Shown: positions 1-6,327 of the stretch, one piece after another
Layout of the letters: every line of letters begins with the position of its first letter
How positions within the stretch are numbered: position 1 is the first letter of the stretch
NCBI GenBank assembly: GCA_049316905.1
Contig: JBMOJH010000075.1
Span: 1 to 17,183 of the forward strand
Source: CAIPVR01 sp049316905
GTDB lineage: Bacteria > Actinomycetota > Acidimicrobiia > Acidimicrobiales > Microtrichaceae
DNA length: 17,183 nt
Direction: 5' to 3'
Notes under the pieces: model-generated
Seen by the model: the letters and a program-made list of their open reading frames with translations, nothing else
What the model was told of the DNA's origin: nothing
The model's database searches: none
Translations under genes and position numbers: made by a program

Positions 1-1
1 C

Positions 2-946
2 GTCGACGCGCCCGCCGAGGTCCCACACCCCGCGCTCACGCCCCGGGCCCCGACGACCGCGCTCGCCATCGTGGCCGTGGTCCTCGGTGCGGTCGCGGTC
101 CTGATGGGCCTGAGCATGGTGTGGTTCTTCCTCGCGGTGCCCCTCGGACTGGCGGCCGTGGGCTGCGCACTCGCGGACCGGGCCCGCACGGCCCGTCCAC
201 TGGGCCGTCGGGCGGGCACCCTGGCCACCGTGGGGCTCACACTGGGGGTGCTCGCCCTCCCGGTGGCCGGCGGCGCCGTGGTCGCGGCGCGGATGGTCCA
301 CCACCAGGTGGTGGAGGCCAACGCGCAGGTGGAGGAACAGCTCACGCTGGTGCGTCGCATGTTCAACCAGAACGTGGACGAGATCACCACCTCCCTCAAC
401 GTCAACGTGGACAAGGTGACCGGGCAGGTGGACCAGTCCGTGGAGCAGGTCACCGGTCAGGTGGACGAGTCGGTGGACCAGGTCAGTGGCCAGGTCGACC
501 GATCGGTGGACAAGGTGACCGGTCAGGTGGACGAGTCGGTCGACCAGGTGACCGACGGCATCGGCGACTCGGTGTCGAAGGCCACGAAGTCCGTGGACCG
601 CAACGTGGAGAAGGCCACGGCGTCCGTGGACGAGAACGTGGACCAGCTCGAACGCGTCACCGATGCCCAGGTCGACCGGGCGACCCGCCGTCTCGACGGT
701 TCGCTCGCCCGTCTCGAGGACATGGTGCGCAACGACGCGGCGAAGCTCGAGGCCCGGGTCCGGGCGGACGTGCAGCGCGCCATCGACGACCTGCGCGCGG
801 CCAAGGCCCGCCTCCGGGCCGAGGTCCAGGCACAGATCGACGAGATCCGTCGGCTCCGCGACCAGCGGGGGCGTGAGATCACCGCGATGCAGGCCCAGAT
901 GGCGCAGATGCAGGCCGAGCTCGACCAGCTCAAGGCCAGGGGCTGA
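2..946 (+). CDS. Membrane-anchored hendecad coiled-coil protein (5' partial)
   Basis: The frame is open to the left edge, and the first visible start (GTG at 71) falls just inside a hydrophobic segment, so the true N-terminus is probably outside the window. Numbering from that GTG, residues 1-35 and about 48-72 look like two membrane helices joined by a short basic loop, an arrangement like DUF4190-type proteins. From residue 83 to the end the protein is one long predicted coiled coil. Residues 83-269 divide without a break into 17 units of 11 residues (for example VTGQVDESVDQ), and the last 21 residues switch to three heptads (ITAMQAQ, MAQMQAE, LDQLKAR). Hendecads usually give right-handed or nearly straight coiled coils. 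I infer an oligomeric stalk anchored in the cytoplasmic membrane; which side it faces is unclear. It lies 6 nt upstream of a secreted protease and probably shares its transcript. Function unknown. Confidence 0.75.
   Translation, partial: VDAPAEVPHPALTPRAPTTALAIVAVVLGAVAVLMGLSMVWFFLAVPLGLAAVGCALADRARTARPLGRRAGTLATVGLTLGVLALPVAGGAVVAARMVHHQVVEANAQVEEQLTLVRRMFNQNVDEITTSLNVNVDKVTGQVDQSVEQVTGQVDESVDQVSGQVDRSVDKVTGQVDESVDQVTDGIGDSVSKATKSVDRNVEKATASVDENVDQLERVTDAQVDRATRRLDGSLARLEDMVRNDAAKLEARVRADVQRAIDDLRAAKARLRAEVQAQIDEIRRLRDQRGREITAMQAQMAQMQAELDQLKARG
416..547 (+). repeat. Four tandem 33-bp in-frame repeats
   Basis: Four 33-bp units start at 416, 449, 482 and 515, and each encodes one hendecad. 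Units 2 and 4 differ at only two bases, and units 1 and 2 at five. A fifth, more diverged unit follows at 548-580. The similarity at DNA level, above what the protein needs, suggests recent duplication or gene conversion within the coiled-coil gene. Confidence 0.8.
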
Positions 947-952
947 GGGCCG

Positions 953-2488
953 GTGGCGGGGTCCCGCGACGTGCGAACTCGACCGTTGCCGCGCCCGGCC
1001 GGGGCGTCGGTGGCTCTGGTCGCGCTCGTCGTGCTCGTCGCCGGGTGCGGCGGCACCGGCGGCTCGTCCGGCCGGGAGGACGGCAACGGGGCTCCGGTCG
1101 CGTCCGCGTCCGACGGCACCCCCGGCCGCTCCGACACGGAGGGCCAGAGCTTCTACGTGGTGGTCTTCGACGCCTACCCCGACCTGGACCGCATCGCCGC
1201 CATCGCGGACCGGACGACGCGGGGCCGCGCGCTGGTGGAGGAACTGCGCACCACTGCGACCACCAGCCAGGCCGAGGCGCGCCGGGTGCTGCGGGAGCAG
1301 GGCGTGGAGTTCCGCGAGCTGTGGCTGGCCAACGCGATCGCCCTCTGCACGTGCGACCGCGACGTGGTCGATCGTCTCCGTGGTCTCGACGGCGTTCGGG
1401 CGGTGATCGGCGGCGCGGATGCCCGCGTGGACGCGGCCGACGACGAGCCCGTGTTCCCCGGTGCCGCCCCGAGCGCGTCGCCCGCGCTCGACGCGCTCGG
1501 TGTGAGCGCCCTGCGGGCCCGACCCGGCGCACCCGACGGATCCGGCGTGACGGTCGGCGTGATCGACACCGGCGTCGACGGCGCCCACCCCGCCCTGGCC
1601 GCGGGCTACCGGGGTGCGCCGACCGTGGCCGGCCGGGCCCCCACGCACGACCGGAACTGGTTCGACCCCTACAGCCGGTGTCGCACCCCCTGCGACCCGC
1701 AGGGCCATGGCACCCACGTCACCTCGGTGGCGGTCGGCCGGGCCGTGCCCGCCGACCCCGGGAGCGCCGGTTCGGCCGCTGGTGGGTATCGGCCGCCGGC
1801 GCCCGCCGTGCCGGCGGTGGGCGTGGCGCCGGGCGCCACCTGGATCGCGGCGAGGGGCTGCACCGGCGCGGTGTGCGACCTCGATGAGCTCCTCGCCGCC
1901 CTGCAGTTCATGGTCGCCCCCACCGACCGCGACGGCGCCGATCCCGACCCGGACCTGCGGCCCGACGTCCTCGTGAACTCGTGGGGACTGACCTCGCCCA
2001 ACCCGGCGCTCGAGCGGGCGCAGCGGGCCGTGGAGGCCTCGGGCATCATCCCCGTGGCCGCGGCGGGCAACCACGGTCCGGCCTGCGGGTCGGTCACCAC
2101 GCCGGGCTCGCACCGCACCACCCTCACGGTCGGGGCACTGGGTCGTGACCGGCGGCCGTTGCCGATGTCCGGCCGGGGGCCCGGACCCACCGACAGCCAG
2201 CCCAACGTGGCCGCCGTCGGCCAGGAGGTACCCGGCGCGCTGCCCGACCGGTCGTGGGGGACGATGACCGGCACCTCGCAGGCCGCGCCGCAGGTGGCCG
2301 GGCTGGCCGCCCTGCTCCTGCAGGCCTCCCCGTCGTTGCGCGGCGACTTCCCGGAGGTGGAGCGGAGGATCGACTCGTCCGCCACGCCGGTGCCCGACGA
2401 CTCCTGCGGGTTGGACCCGGGTGACCCCCGGTACAACAACGTGACCGGAACGGGCCTCCCGGACGCACTGCGCCTGCTGGGCGGCTGA
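953..2488 (+). CDS. Secreted S8 (subtilisin-family) serine protease, lipoprotein
   Basis: This is a subtilase with all hallmark motifs. Residues 1-32 form a lipoprotein signal peptide with a lipobox ending VAGC (Cys32), so the enzyme should be tethered outside the membrane. Residues about 66-160 resemble an inhibitor-I9-type propeptide. The catalytic domain has Asp205 (VIDTGVDG), His252 (GHGTHV), the oxyanion Asn373 (AAGNHG) and Ser442 (GTSQAAP). Six cysteines in the catalytic part (243, 247, 303, 308, 378, 485) could form disulfides in the exported protein. At 511 aa the length is normal for the family. The start is uncertain: GTG 953 leaves 6 nt after the upstream stop but has a poorly spaced SD, whereas GTG 971 has GGCGGGG about 8 nt before it and gives a shorter signal peptide. 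It is probably co-transcribed with the coiled-coil gene. The substrate is unknown. Confidence 0.93.
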   Translation: MAGSRDVRTRPLPRPAGASVALVALVVLVAGCGGTGGSSGREDGNGAPVASASDGTPGRSDTEGQSFYVVVFDAYPDLDRIAAIADRTTRGRALVEELRTTATTSQAEARRVLREQGVEFRELWLANAIALCTCDRDVVDRLRGLDGVRAVIGGADARVDAADDEPVFPGAAPSASPALDALGVSALRARPGAPDGSGVTVGVIDTGVDGAHPALAAGYRGAPTVAGRAPTHDRNWFDPYSRCRTPCDPQGHGTHVTSVAVGRAVPADPGSAGSAAGGYRPPAPAVPAVGVAPGATWIAARGCTGAVCDLDELLAALQFMVAPTDRDGADPDPDLRPDVLVNSWGLTSPNPALERAQRAVEASGIIPVAAAGNHGPACGSVTTPGSHRTTLTVGALGRDRRPLPMSGRGPGPTDSQPNVAAVGQEVPGALPDRSWGTMTGTSQAAPQVAGLAALLLQASPSLRGDFPEVERRIDSSATPVPDDSCGLDPGDPRYNNVTGTGLPDALRLLGG

Positions 2489-2496
2489 ACGGCGGT

Positions 2497-2514
2497 GTCC
2501 CGGTGGACCGGGAC
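2497..2514. terminator. Perfect hairpin between protease and SDR genes
   Basis: GTCCCGG and CCGGGAC form a perfect 7-bp stem around the loop tgga. It begins 8 nt after the protease stop codon and has no T-run. It also ends exactly 4 nt before the TACGGT hexamer of the next gene, so it could be a terminator, an operator, or both. Confidence 0.45.
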
Positions 2515-2518
2515 TGTG

Positions 2519-2524
2519 TACGGT
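2519..2524 (+). promoter_or_regulatory. -10 hexamer of SDR gene, leaderless
   Basis: TACGGT matches TAnnnT and is followed by 7 nt (ccggccc) and then the ATG at 2532. There is no Shine-Dalgarno sequence, so transcription should start at or next to the A of the ATG. No convincing -35 is visible. Confidence 0.5.
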
Positions 2525-2531
2525 CCGGCCC

Positions 2532-3302
2532 ATGCAGATCCGTGGTTCCCGCATCCTCCTGACCGGCGCCTCCGGGGGCCTCGGCGAGGCGATCGCCCTG
2601 GAGCTCGCCCGGCGCCAGGCCGAACTGGTGCTCACCGCCCGCCGGGCCGAGCTGCTCGAGGACCTGGCGCGGCGCACCGGGGGTGAGGTGGTCGTGGCCG
2701 ACCTGTCCGTCGCCGCGGACGTGGACCGGGTCACCGAGGACGCCCTCGGCTGCGACGTGATCGTGCTCAACGCGGGCATCGGCGGCGACGGACTGATCGA
2801 CGAGGCCACGCCCGAGGGCATCGACCGGGTGCTCGACGTGAACCTGCGGGCCCCGATCCAGACCGCAGTGGCGTTCGCCCAGCACAAGCTCGCCGAGCGT
2901 CGGCCCGGCCACATCGTGCTGGTGGGCTCGCTGTCGGGGGTGGCGCCCACCCCCAACACGTTCATGTACAACGCCACGAAGTTCGGCCTGCGGGGCTTCG
3001 CCCACTCGTTGGGCCAGGACCTCGACGGCACCGCGGTGGGCCTCACGCTCGTGGCCCCCGGCTTCATCCGCGACGCCGGCATGTTCCACGACAACGACAT
3101 GGACCTCCCGCCGGGGGTCCGCACGAAGTCGCCCCAGGACGTCGCCGACGGCGTGGTGCGCGGGATCGAGCAGGGCGACCGCGAGGTGTACGTGGCCCCG
3201 CCCGAACTCCGGGCGATGGCGTCCTTCGCCGGCCTGGCCCCGGGCCTCGCCGCCCGGGTGCAGAAGCTGGCGGGCGTCGCCGACCGCACCGCCCAACGCT
3301 GA
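2532..3302 (+). CDS. Short-chain dehydrogenase/reductase (SDR family)
   Basis: This is a classical SDR of 256 aa, a normal length. It has the nucleotide-binding glycine motif TGASGGLG at residues 11-18, the NAG motif at 80-82, Asn104, the catalytic Ser133 (VGSLSG) and the Tyr146/Lys150 pair (YNATK). The 13-residue spacing from Ser to Tyr is as expected. It should be a soluble NAD(P)H-dependent oxidoreductase acting on a hydroxyl or keto group; the substrate cannot be read from the sequence. ATG 2532 is chosen because the Rossmann fold begins at once and a -10 hexamer lies 7 nt upstream. It appears to be a single-gene unit flanked by dyads on both sides. Confidence 0.9.
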   Translation: MQIRGSRILLTGASGGLGEAIALELARRQAELVLTARRAELLEDLARRTGGEVVVADLSVAADVDRVTEDALGCDVIVLNAGIGGDGLIDEATPEGIDRVLDVNLRAPIQTAVAFAQHKLAERRPGHIVLVGSLSGVAPTPNTFMYNATKFGLRGFAHSLGQDLDGTAVGLTLVAPGFIRDAGMFHDNDMDLPPGVRTKSPQDVADGVVRGIEQGDREVYVAPPELRAMASFAGLAPGLAARVQKLAGVADRTAQR

Positions 3303-3314
3303 CGGACCCCACAT

Positions 3315-3374
3315 CCCCGGCTCTGTGATGCTGCTGACGACACATGTGTCGTCGAACGCGACACAGAGCCGGGG
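3315..3374. promoter_or_regulatory. Concentric nested dyad upstream of queC
   Basis: Outer arms CCCCGGCTCTGTG (3315-3327) and CACAGAGCCGGGG (3362-3374) are perfect 13-bp inverted repeats. Inside them lies a perfect 18-bp palindrome, GACGACACATGTGTCGTC (3336-3353). Both dyads have the same centre (3344.5), leaving two non-complementary 8-nt gaps of equal size. The element starts 12 nt after the SDR stop and ends 4 nt before the queC -10 hexamer. It lacks a T-run. It could be a bidirectional terminator or a double operator for a dimeric regulator of the queuosine-pathway genes. Confidence 0.7.
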
Positions 3375-3378
3375 CGAA

Positions 3379-3384
3379 TAGCGT
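3379..3384 (+). promoter_or_regulatory. -10 hexamer of queC operon, leaderless
   Basis: TAGCGT is followed by 6 nt (gcgggg) and the GTG start at 3391. The -35 position would lie inside the nested dyad, so a protein bound there could compete with RNA polymerase. Confidence 0.45.
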
Positions 3385-3390
3385 GCGGGG

Positions 3391-4113
3391 GTGACCGGTC
3401 GACCTCCTGCGGTGGTGCTCGTCTCCGGCGGGCTCGACTCCGCCACGGTCCTCGGTGTGGCGCTGCGCGACGGGTTCCGGCCGTACGCGCTGAGCTTCCG
3501 CTACGGCCAGCGCCACGCGGCCGAGCTCGACGCGGCGGCCCGGGTGGTCTCGGACGCCTCCCGCCGTTCCGGGGTGGGGATCGAACACGTGGTCATCGAC
3601 CTCGACCTGTCGCGCTTCGGCGGCTCCGCGCTCACCGACGACATCGACGTACCGAAGCACGACACCGCCACCGAGGTCCTGGCGGAGGCCGCCGCGGGAA
3701 TCCCGGTCACCTACGTGCCGGCGCGCAACACGGTGTTCCTGTCCGTGGCGCTGGGCTGGGCCGAGGTGCTCGGCGCCACCGACCTGTTCGTCGGGGTGAA
3801 CGCCCTCGACTACTCGGGCTATCCGGACTGCCGGCCCGAGTTCCTCGCCGCCTTCGAGCGGCTGGCCGACGTGGCCACGAAGGCCGGGGCGCAGGACGGG
3901 GCGCGCTTCACGGTGCGGGCGCCGCTCCTCGAGCTGACCAAGGCCGGGATCATCGAGCTGGCCGGCGAGCTGGGCGTGGACCTGTCGGTGACGCTCAGCT
4001 GCTACGACCCCGCGCCCGACGGCGCGGCCTGCGGCCGCTGCGACAGCTGCCTGCTGCGCCGGGCCGGCTTCTCCGCCGCCGGCGTCACCGATCCCACCCG
4101 GTACGGCGCGTGA
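3391..4113 (+). CDS. queC: 7-cyano-7-deazaguanine (preQ0) synthase QueC
   Basis: QueC converts 7-carboxy-7-deazaguanine to preQ0 using ATP and ammonia, in the cytoplasm. The ATP-binding PP-loop SGGLDS is at residues 12-17. The family signatures YVPARNTVFLS (108-118) and DYSGYPDCRPEF (140-151) are intact. The C-terminal zinc site is Cys204, Cys214, Cys217 and Cys220. At 240 aa it is full length. The GTG start places the PP-loop at the usual distance from the N-terminus. Its stop overlaps the queE start by 4 nt, so the two are translationally coupled. Confidence 0.97.
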   Translation: MTGRPPAVVLVSGGLDSATVLGVALRDGFRPYALSFRYGQRHAAELDAAARVVSDASRRSGVGIEHVVIDLDLSRFGGSALTDDIDVPKHDTATEVLAEAAAGIPVTYVPARNTVFLSVALGWAEVLGATDLFVGVNALDYSGYPDCRPEFLAAFERLADVATKAGAQDGARFTVRAPLLELTKAGIIELAGELGVDLSVTLSCYDPAPDGAACGRCDSCLLRRAGFSAAGVTDPTRYGA

Positions 4114-4772
4114 GCTACCGGGTCAAGGAGCTCTTCGCGACGCTGCAGGGCGAGGGGGTGCACACCGGCCGTGCCGCGGTGTTCTGCCGGTTCACCGGCT
4201 GCAACCTCTGGAACGGTCACGAGGAGCATCGGGCCACAGCGGTCTGCCGCTTCTGCGACACCGACTTCGTGGGGACCGACGGGCCCGGTGGCGGCACGTT
4301 CGCCACGGCGGCCGACCTGGCCCGGGCCGCGATCGACCGCTGGAACGAGGGCTTCGGCGGCGGCGGTCGCCCGTACGTCGTGTGCACCGGGGGCGAGCCG
4401 CTCCTGCAGCTCGACGAGCCGCTCGTCGCGGCGTTCCACGACGCCGGCCTCGAGGTGGCGGTGGAGACCAACGGCACCCGACCCGCACCCCCGGGTCTCG
4501 ACTGGGTGTGCGTCAGTCCGAAGGCCGGCGCCGAGGTGGTGCTGGAACGGGCCGACGAGTGGAAGGTCGTCGTGCCCCAGGAGGGCTTCGCTGAGGCCGA
4601 CCTGCTGGCGATCGAGGGCCGGGCCCGCGGCGCCGCACTCCTCGCCCAGCCGATGGACGACCCGGTCCCCGCCCGGGCCGCGGCGAACACGCGGTGGGCG
4701 CTCGACTGGTGCCGACGTCACCCGCGGTGGCGCCTCGGCCTGCAGACGCACAAGTATCTCGGCATCCCCTGA
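4110..4772 (+). CDS. queE: 7-carboxy-7-deazaguanine synthase QueE (radical SAM)
   Basis: QueE is a radical-SAM enzyme that contracts 6-carboxy-tetrahydropterin to 7-carboxy-7-deazaguanine. The [4Fe-4S] site has the spacing Cys31-x14-Cys46-x2-Cys49 instead of the common radical-SAM Cx3Cx2C; the same Cx14Cx2C variant is known for the Burkholderia multivorans enzyme. The SAM-binding TGGEP motif is at residues 93-97. The LQGEGVHTGR segment near the N-terminus and the C-terminal LQTHKYLGIP are family signatures. The GTG start sits in the GTGA overlap with the queC stop. It is full length at 220 aa. Confidence 0.96.
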   Translation: MSYRVKELFATLQGEGVHTGRAAVFCRFTGCNLWNGHEEHRATAVCRFCDTDFVGTDGPGGGTFATAADLARAAIDRWNEGFGGGGRPYVVCTGGEPLLQLDEPLVAAFHDAGLEVAVETNGTRPAPPGLDWVCVSPKAGAEVVLERADEWKVVVPQEGFAEADLLAIEGRARGAALLAQPMDDPVPARAAANTRWALDWCRRHPRWRLGLQTHKYLGIP

Positions 4773-4823
4773 CGGTCGCGCCCGGGCCGGCGCGCGCCGC
4801 GTCGGGGGACGGGAGCGCGCCGC

Positions 4824-5186
4824 ATGTCCAGCACCGAGATCTTCAAGGAGTTCCGCATCGAGGCGGCGCACCTGCTGCCGAACGTGCCGGAGGGTCACAA
4901 GTGCCGTCGCCTGCACGGCCACTCGTTCGTGATCGGCGTGCACGTGGCCGGCGAGGTGGGGGAGCGCTCGGGCTGGGTGATGGACTTCGCGGACATGTCC
5001 GCGGCGTTCGCACCGCTCTTCGACGAGCTCGACCACCGGTACCTCAACGACGTGCCGGGCCTCGAGAACCCCACGAGCGAGCAGCTCGCCCGCTGGGTGT
5101 GGGACCGGCTGGCGCCGCAGCTGCCGGGCCTGAGCCGGGTGGTCGTGCACGAGACCTGCACGTCCGGCTGCGAGTACCGGGGCTGA
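4824..5186 (+). CDS. queD: 6-carboxy-5,6,7,8-tetrahydropterin synthase QueD
   Basis: QueD makes 6-carboxy-tetrahydropterin from dihydroneopterin triphosphate, the step before QueE. The zinc ligands are His16 (AAH), His31 and His33 (LHGH). Cys27 is the catalytic cysteine, and Asp70-His71 and Glu110 fit the rest of the active site. At 120 aa it has the usual length. GGGAG at 4811-4815, 8 nt before the ATG, is a good Shine-Dalgarno sequence. It follows queE after 51 nt and should be in the same operon. The three genes cover the route from dihydroneopterin triphosphate to preQ0; folE, queF, tgt and any DNA-modification transferase are not in this window. Confidence 0.96.
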   Translation: MSSTEIFKEFRIEAAHLLPNVPEGHKCRRLHGHSFVIGVHVAGEVGERSGWVMDFADMSAAFAPLFDELDHRYLNDVPGLENPTSEQLARWVWDRLAPQLPGLSRVVVHETCTSGCEYRG

Positions 5187-5210
5187 CCCGCCCGCAGCAG
5201 CCCCCGGACG

Positions 5211-5245
5211 CGGAGGGGCCCGGGCCGTGCGGCCCGGGCCCTCCG
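5211..5245. terminator. Strong bidirectional hairpin between convergent genes
   Basis: A GC-rich inverted repeat with about 15-bp arms (CGGAGGG...CCCTCCG, one bulged G) and a GTGC loop lies 24 nt after the queD stop and 26 nt after the stop of the minus-strand lipoprotein gene. It has no T-run, as is common in high-GC actinobacteria. Its place between two convergent genes supports a terminator that serves both. Confidence 0.75.
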
Positions 5246-5271
5246 TCGACTCGAGGTCGTGTCCGGTCGGC

Positions 5272-6162
5272 TCAGGCCGCCGGGCCGGACTGCAGCGTGT
5301 AGGTGTGGCGCCCGTCGGCACCGGAGTACTGCTGGGTGAAGTTGCGCACACCGCCGAGCGTGTAGATCCCACCGCCCTGGATGTCCGGCGGGATGTCCAC
5401 CACCGGGATGTTGATGGTCGGGATGGTGGTGCTGGCGAGCACGCTGTCGATGGCCGAGGCGAGGGTGCCGGTGGCGCCGATGCCCACGTGGAGCGAACCG
5501 CCGAGCACGTCGTCGCACAGGCCGAGGCACGGGATGTTCGACACGATCAGATTGAACGGCGTGTTGAAGTTGTCGAACAGTGCGTCGAGCACGAGGTTGA
5601 CCACGGCGTTGGCGTCGCTCGGGACCGTGGCGTTGGCCAGCGTGCCGTTGAGCGCGGTGGTGAAGATGCTCGCCACACTGTTGGCGCCGCCGGACAGCGA
5701 GTTGATCGTGTCCTCCTCGGCGGCCCAGGTGTAGGTGCCGACGATCTCGAGCTTGTTCGACGGGTTCAGCGCGTCGAGCACGTCGAGGGGTGCGACGCCC
5801 GGGAAGTTGACGGTGGCCTGCTGGCCGCCGGAGAGGGCACGGGTTTCACCCTCGGACAGACCGTTGATCTTGTCGCCGGTGACCACGAAGGCCTGGGCGG
5901 AGCCGGGCTGACCGATCTTCACGCGGAAGGCGACCTGGATCAGGTAGGCCTCGTCGTTGCAGTTCGGGATGGCGATGCAGTTGCCGAAGAACGGCTCGCG
6001 GACCTCGTCCTGGGAGTCGTTGGACGTGATCTGGGTGGCCTTGAAGGACCAGTTCACCGGAGCGGGACCGCCGCCGGGGGCCATCGGGGCGCAGGCCGCG
6101 GCCACGATCCCCAGGGTGGCGACCAGGCCGACCAGGCCCAGTCGGAACGAACGCTTGCTCAT
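5272..6162 (-). CDS. Secreted lipoprotein of unknown function
   Basis: I do not recognise this 296-aa protein. It opens with a basic n-region, a hydrophobic stretch (residues 8-23) and Cys24 in VAAAC, a somewhat loose lipobox, so it is probably an outer-face lipoprotein. The mature part is rich in small, polar and beta-forming residues and has few charges. Two close cysteine pairs are visible (Cys62/Cys68 and Cys212/Cys216), which would suit disulfides outside the cell. A Pro/Ile/Val-rich stretch at about 247-262 precedes a Gly-rich C-terminus. The start is supported by a strong SD (GGAGGGGG, then aaac, then ATG). Unlike many neighbours it has a long leader with a hairpin. No catalytic motif was seen. 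Confidence 0.85.
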   Translation of the reverse strand: MSKRSFRLGLVGLVATLGIVAAACAPMAPGGGPAPVNWSFKATQITSNDSQDEVREPFFGNCIAIPNCNDEAYLIQVAFRVKIGQPGSAQAFVVTGDKINGLSEGETRALSGGQQATVNFPGVAPLDVLDALNPSNKLEIVGTYTWAAEEDTINSLSGGANSVASIFTTALNGTLANATVPSDANAVVNLVLDALFDNFNTPFNLIVSNIPCLGLCDDVLGGSLHVGIGATGTLASAIDSVLASTTIPTINIPVVDIPPDIQGGGIYTLGGVRNFTQQYSGADGRHTYTLQSGPAA

Positions 6163-6176
6163 GTTTCCCCCTCCGA

Positions 6177-6213
6177 GCCCCTGGGCCCTGGGTCATCGCC
6201 CCCAGCCAGGGGC
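6177..6213 (-). promoter_or_regulatory. 5'-leader hairpin before lipoprotein gene
   Basis: GCCCCTG (6177-6183) pairs with CAGGGGC (6207-6213), and an inner stem CTGGG/CCCAG (6188-6192 with 6201-6205) encloses an 8-nt loop. It lies just upstream of the Shine-Dalgarno sequence of the minus-strand lipoprotein gene and so would fold in its leader. It may stabilise the mRNA or limit ribosome access. Confidence 0.45.
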
Positions 6214-6258
6214 CTCGCCGACAACACAGCGCCACCCGCTCACGCGGGCGACCAGTGG

Positions 6259-6287
6259 AAGGTACAACACGACTGCGACCGAAGTCA
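6259..6287 (-). promoter_or_regulatory. Candidate promoter of lipoprotein gene
   Basis: Read on the minus strand, TGACTT (6287-6282) and TACCTT (6264-6259) are separated by 17 nt. A start a few bases downstream would give a leader of about 90 nt containing the hairpin at 6177-6213. The -35 match is only partial. Confidence 0.3.
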
Positions 6288-6299
6288 CCATTTGTCGAA

Positions 6300-6325
6300 C
6301 CTCGTTCACCGAACGGTCAACGAGG
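6300..6325. repeat. Small concentric dyad with 11-nt repeats
   Basis: CCTCGTT / AACGAGG arms flank ACCG-aa-CGGT with one symmetric C:C mismatch, all centred at 6312.5. It lies 2 nt beyond the stop of the minus-strand epoxide hydrolase gene and upstream of the lipoprotein promoter, so it could be a terminator or an operator. The same bases also read as GTTCACCGAAC followed by GGTCAACGAGG, two 11-nt units of PHO-box type. Confidence 0.45.
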
Positions 6326-6327
6326 CG

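Noticed and set aside
2124..3446. A 440-codon minus-strand frame, and a similar 479-codon one at 9363-10802
   Set aside because: Both are antisense to well-supported genes and show Arg/Gly/Val-rich sequence with no domain motif.
4788..4799. Perfect palindrome CGGCGCGCGCCG between queE and queD
   Set aside because: Only G and C in an extreme GC context; likely by chance, and no loop for a stable hairpin.
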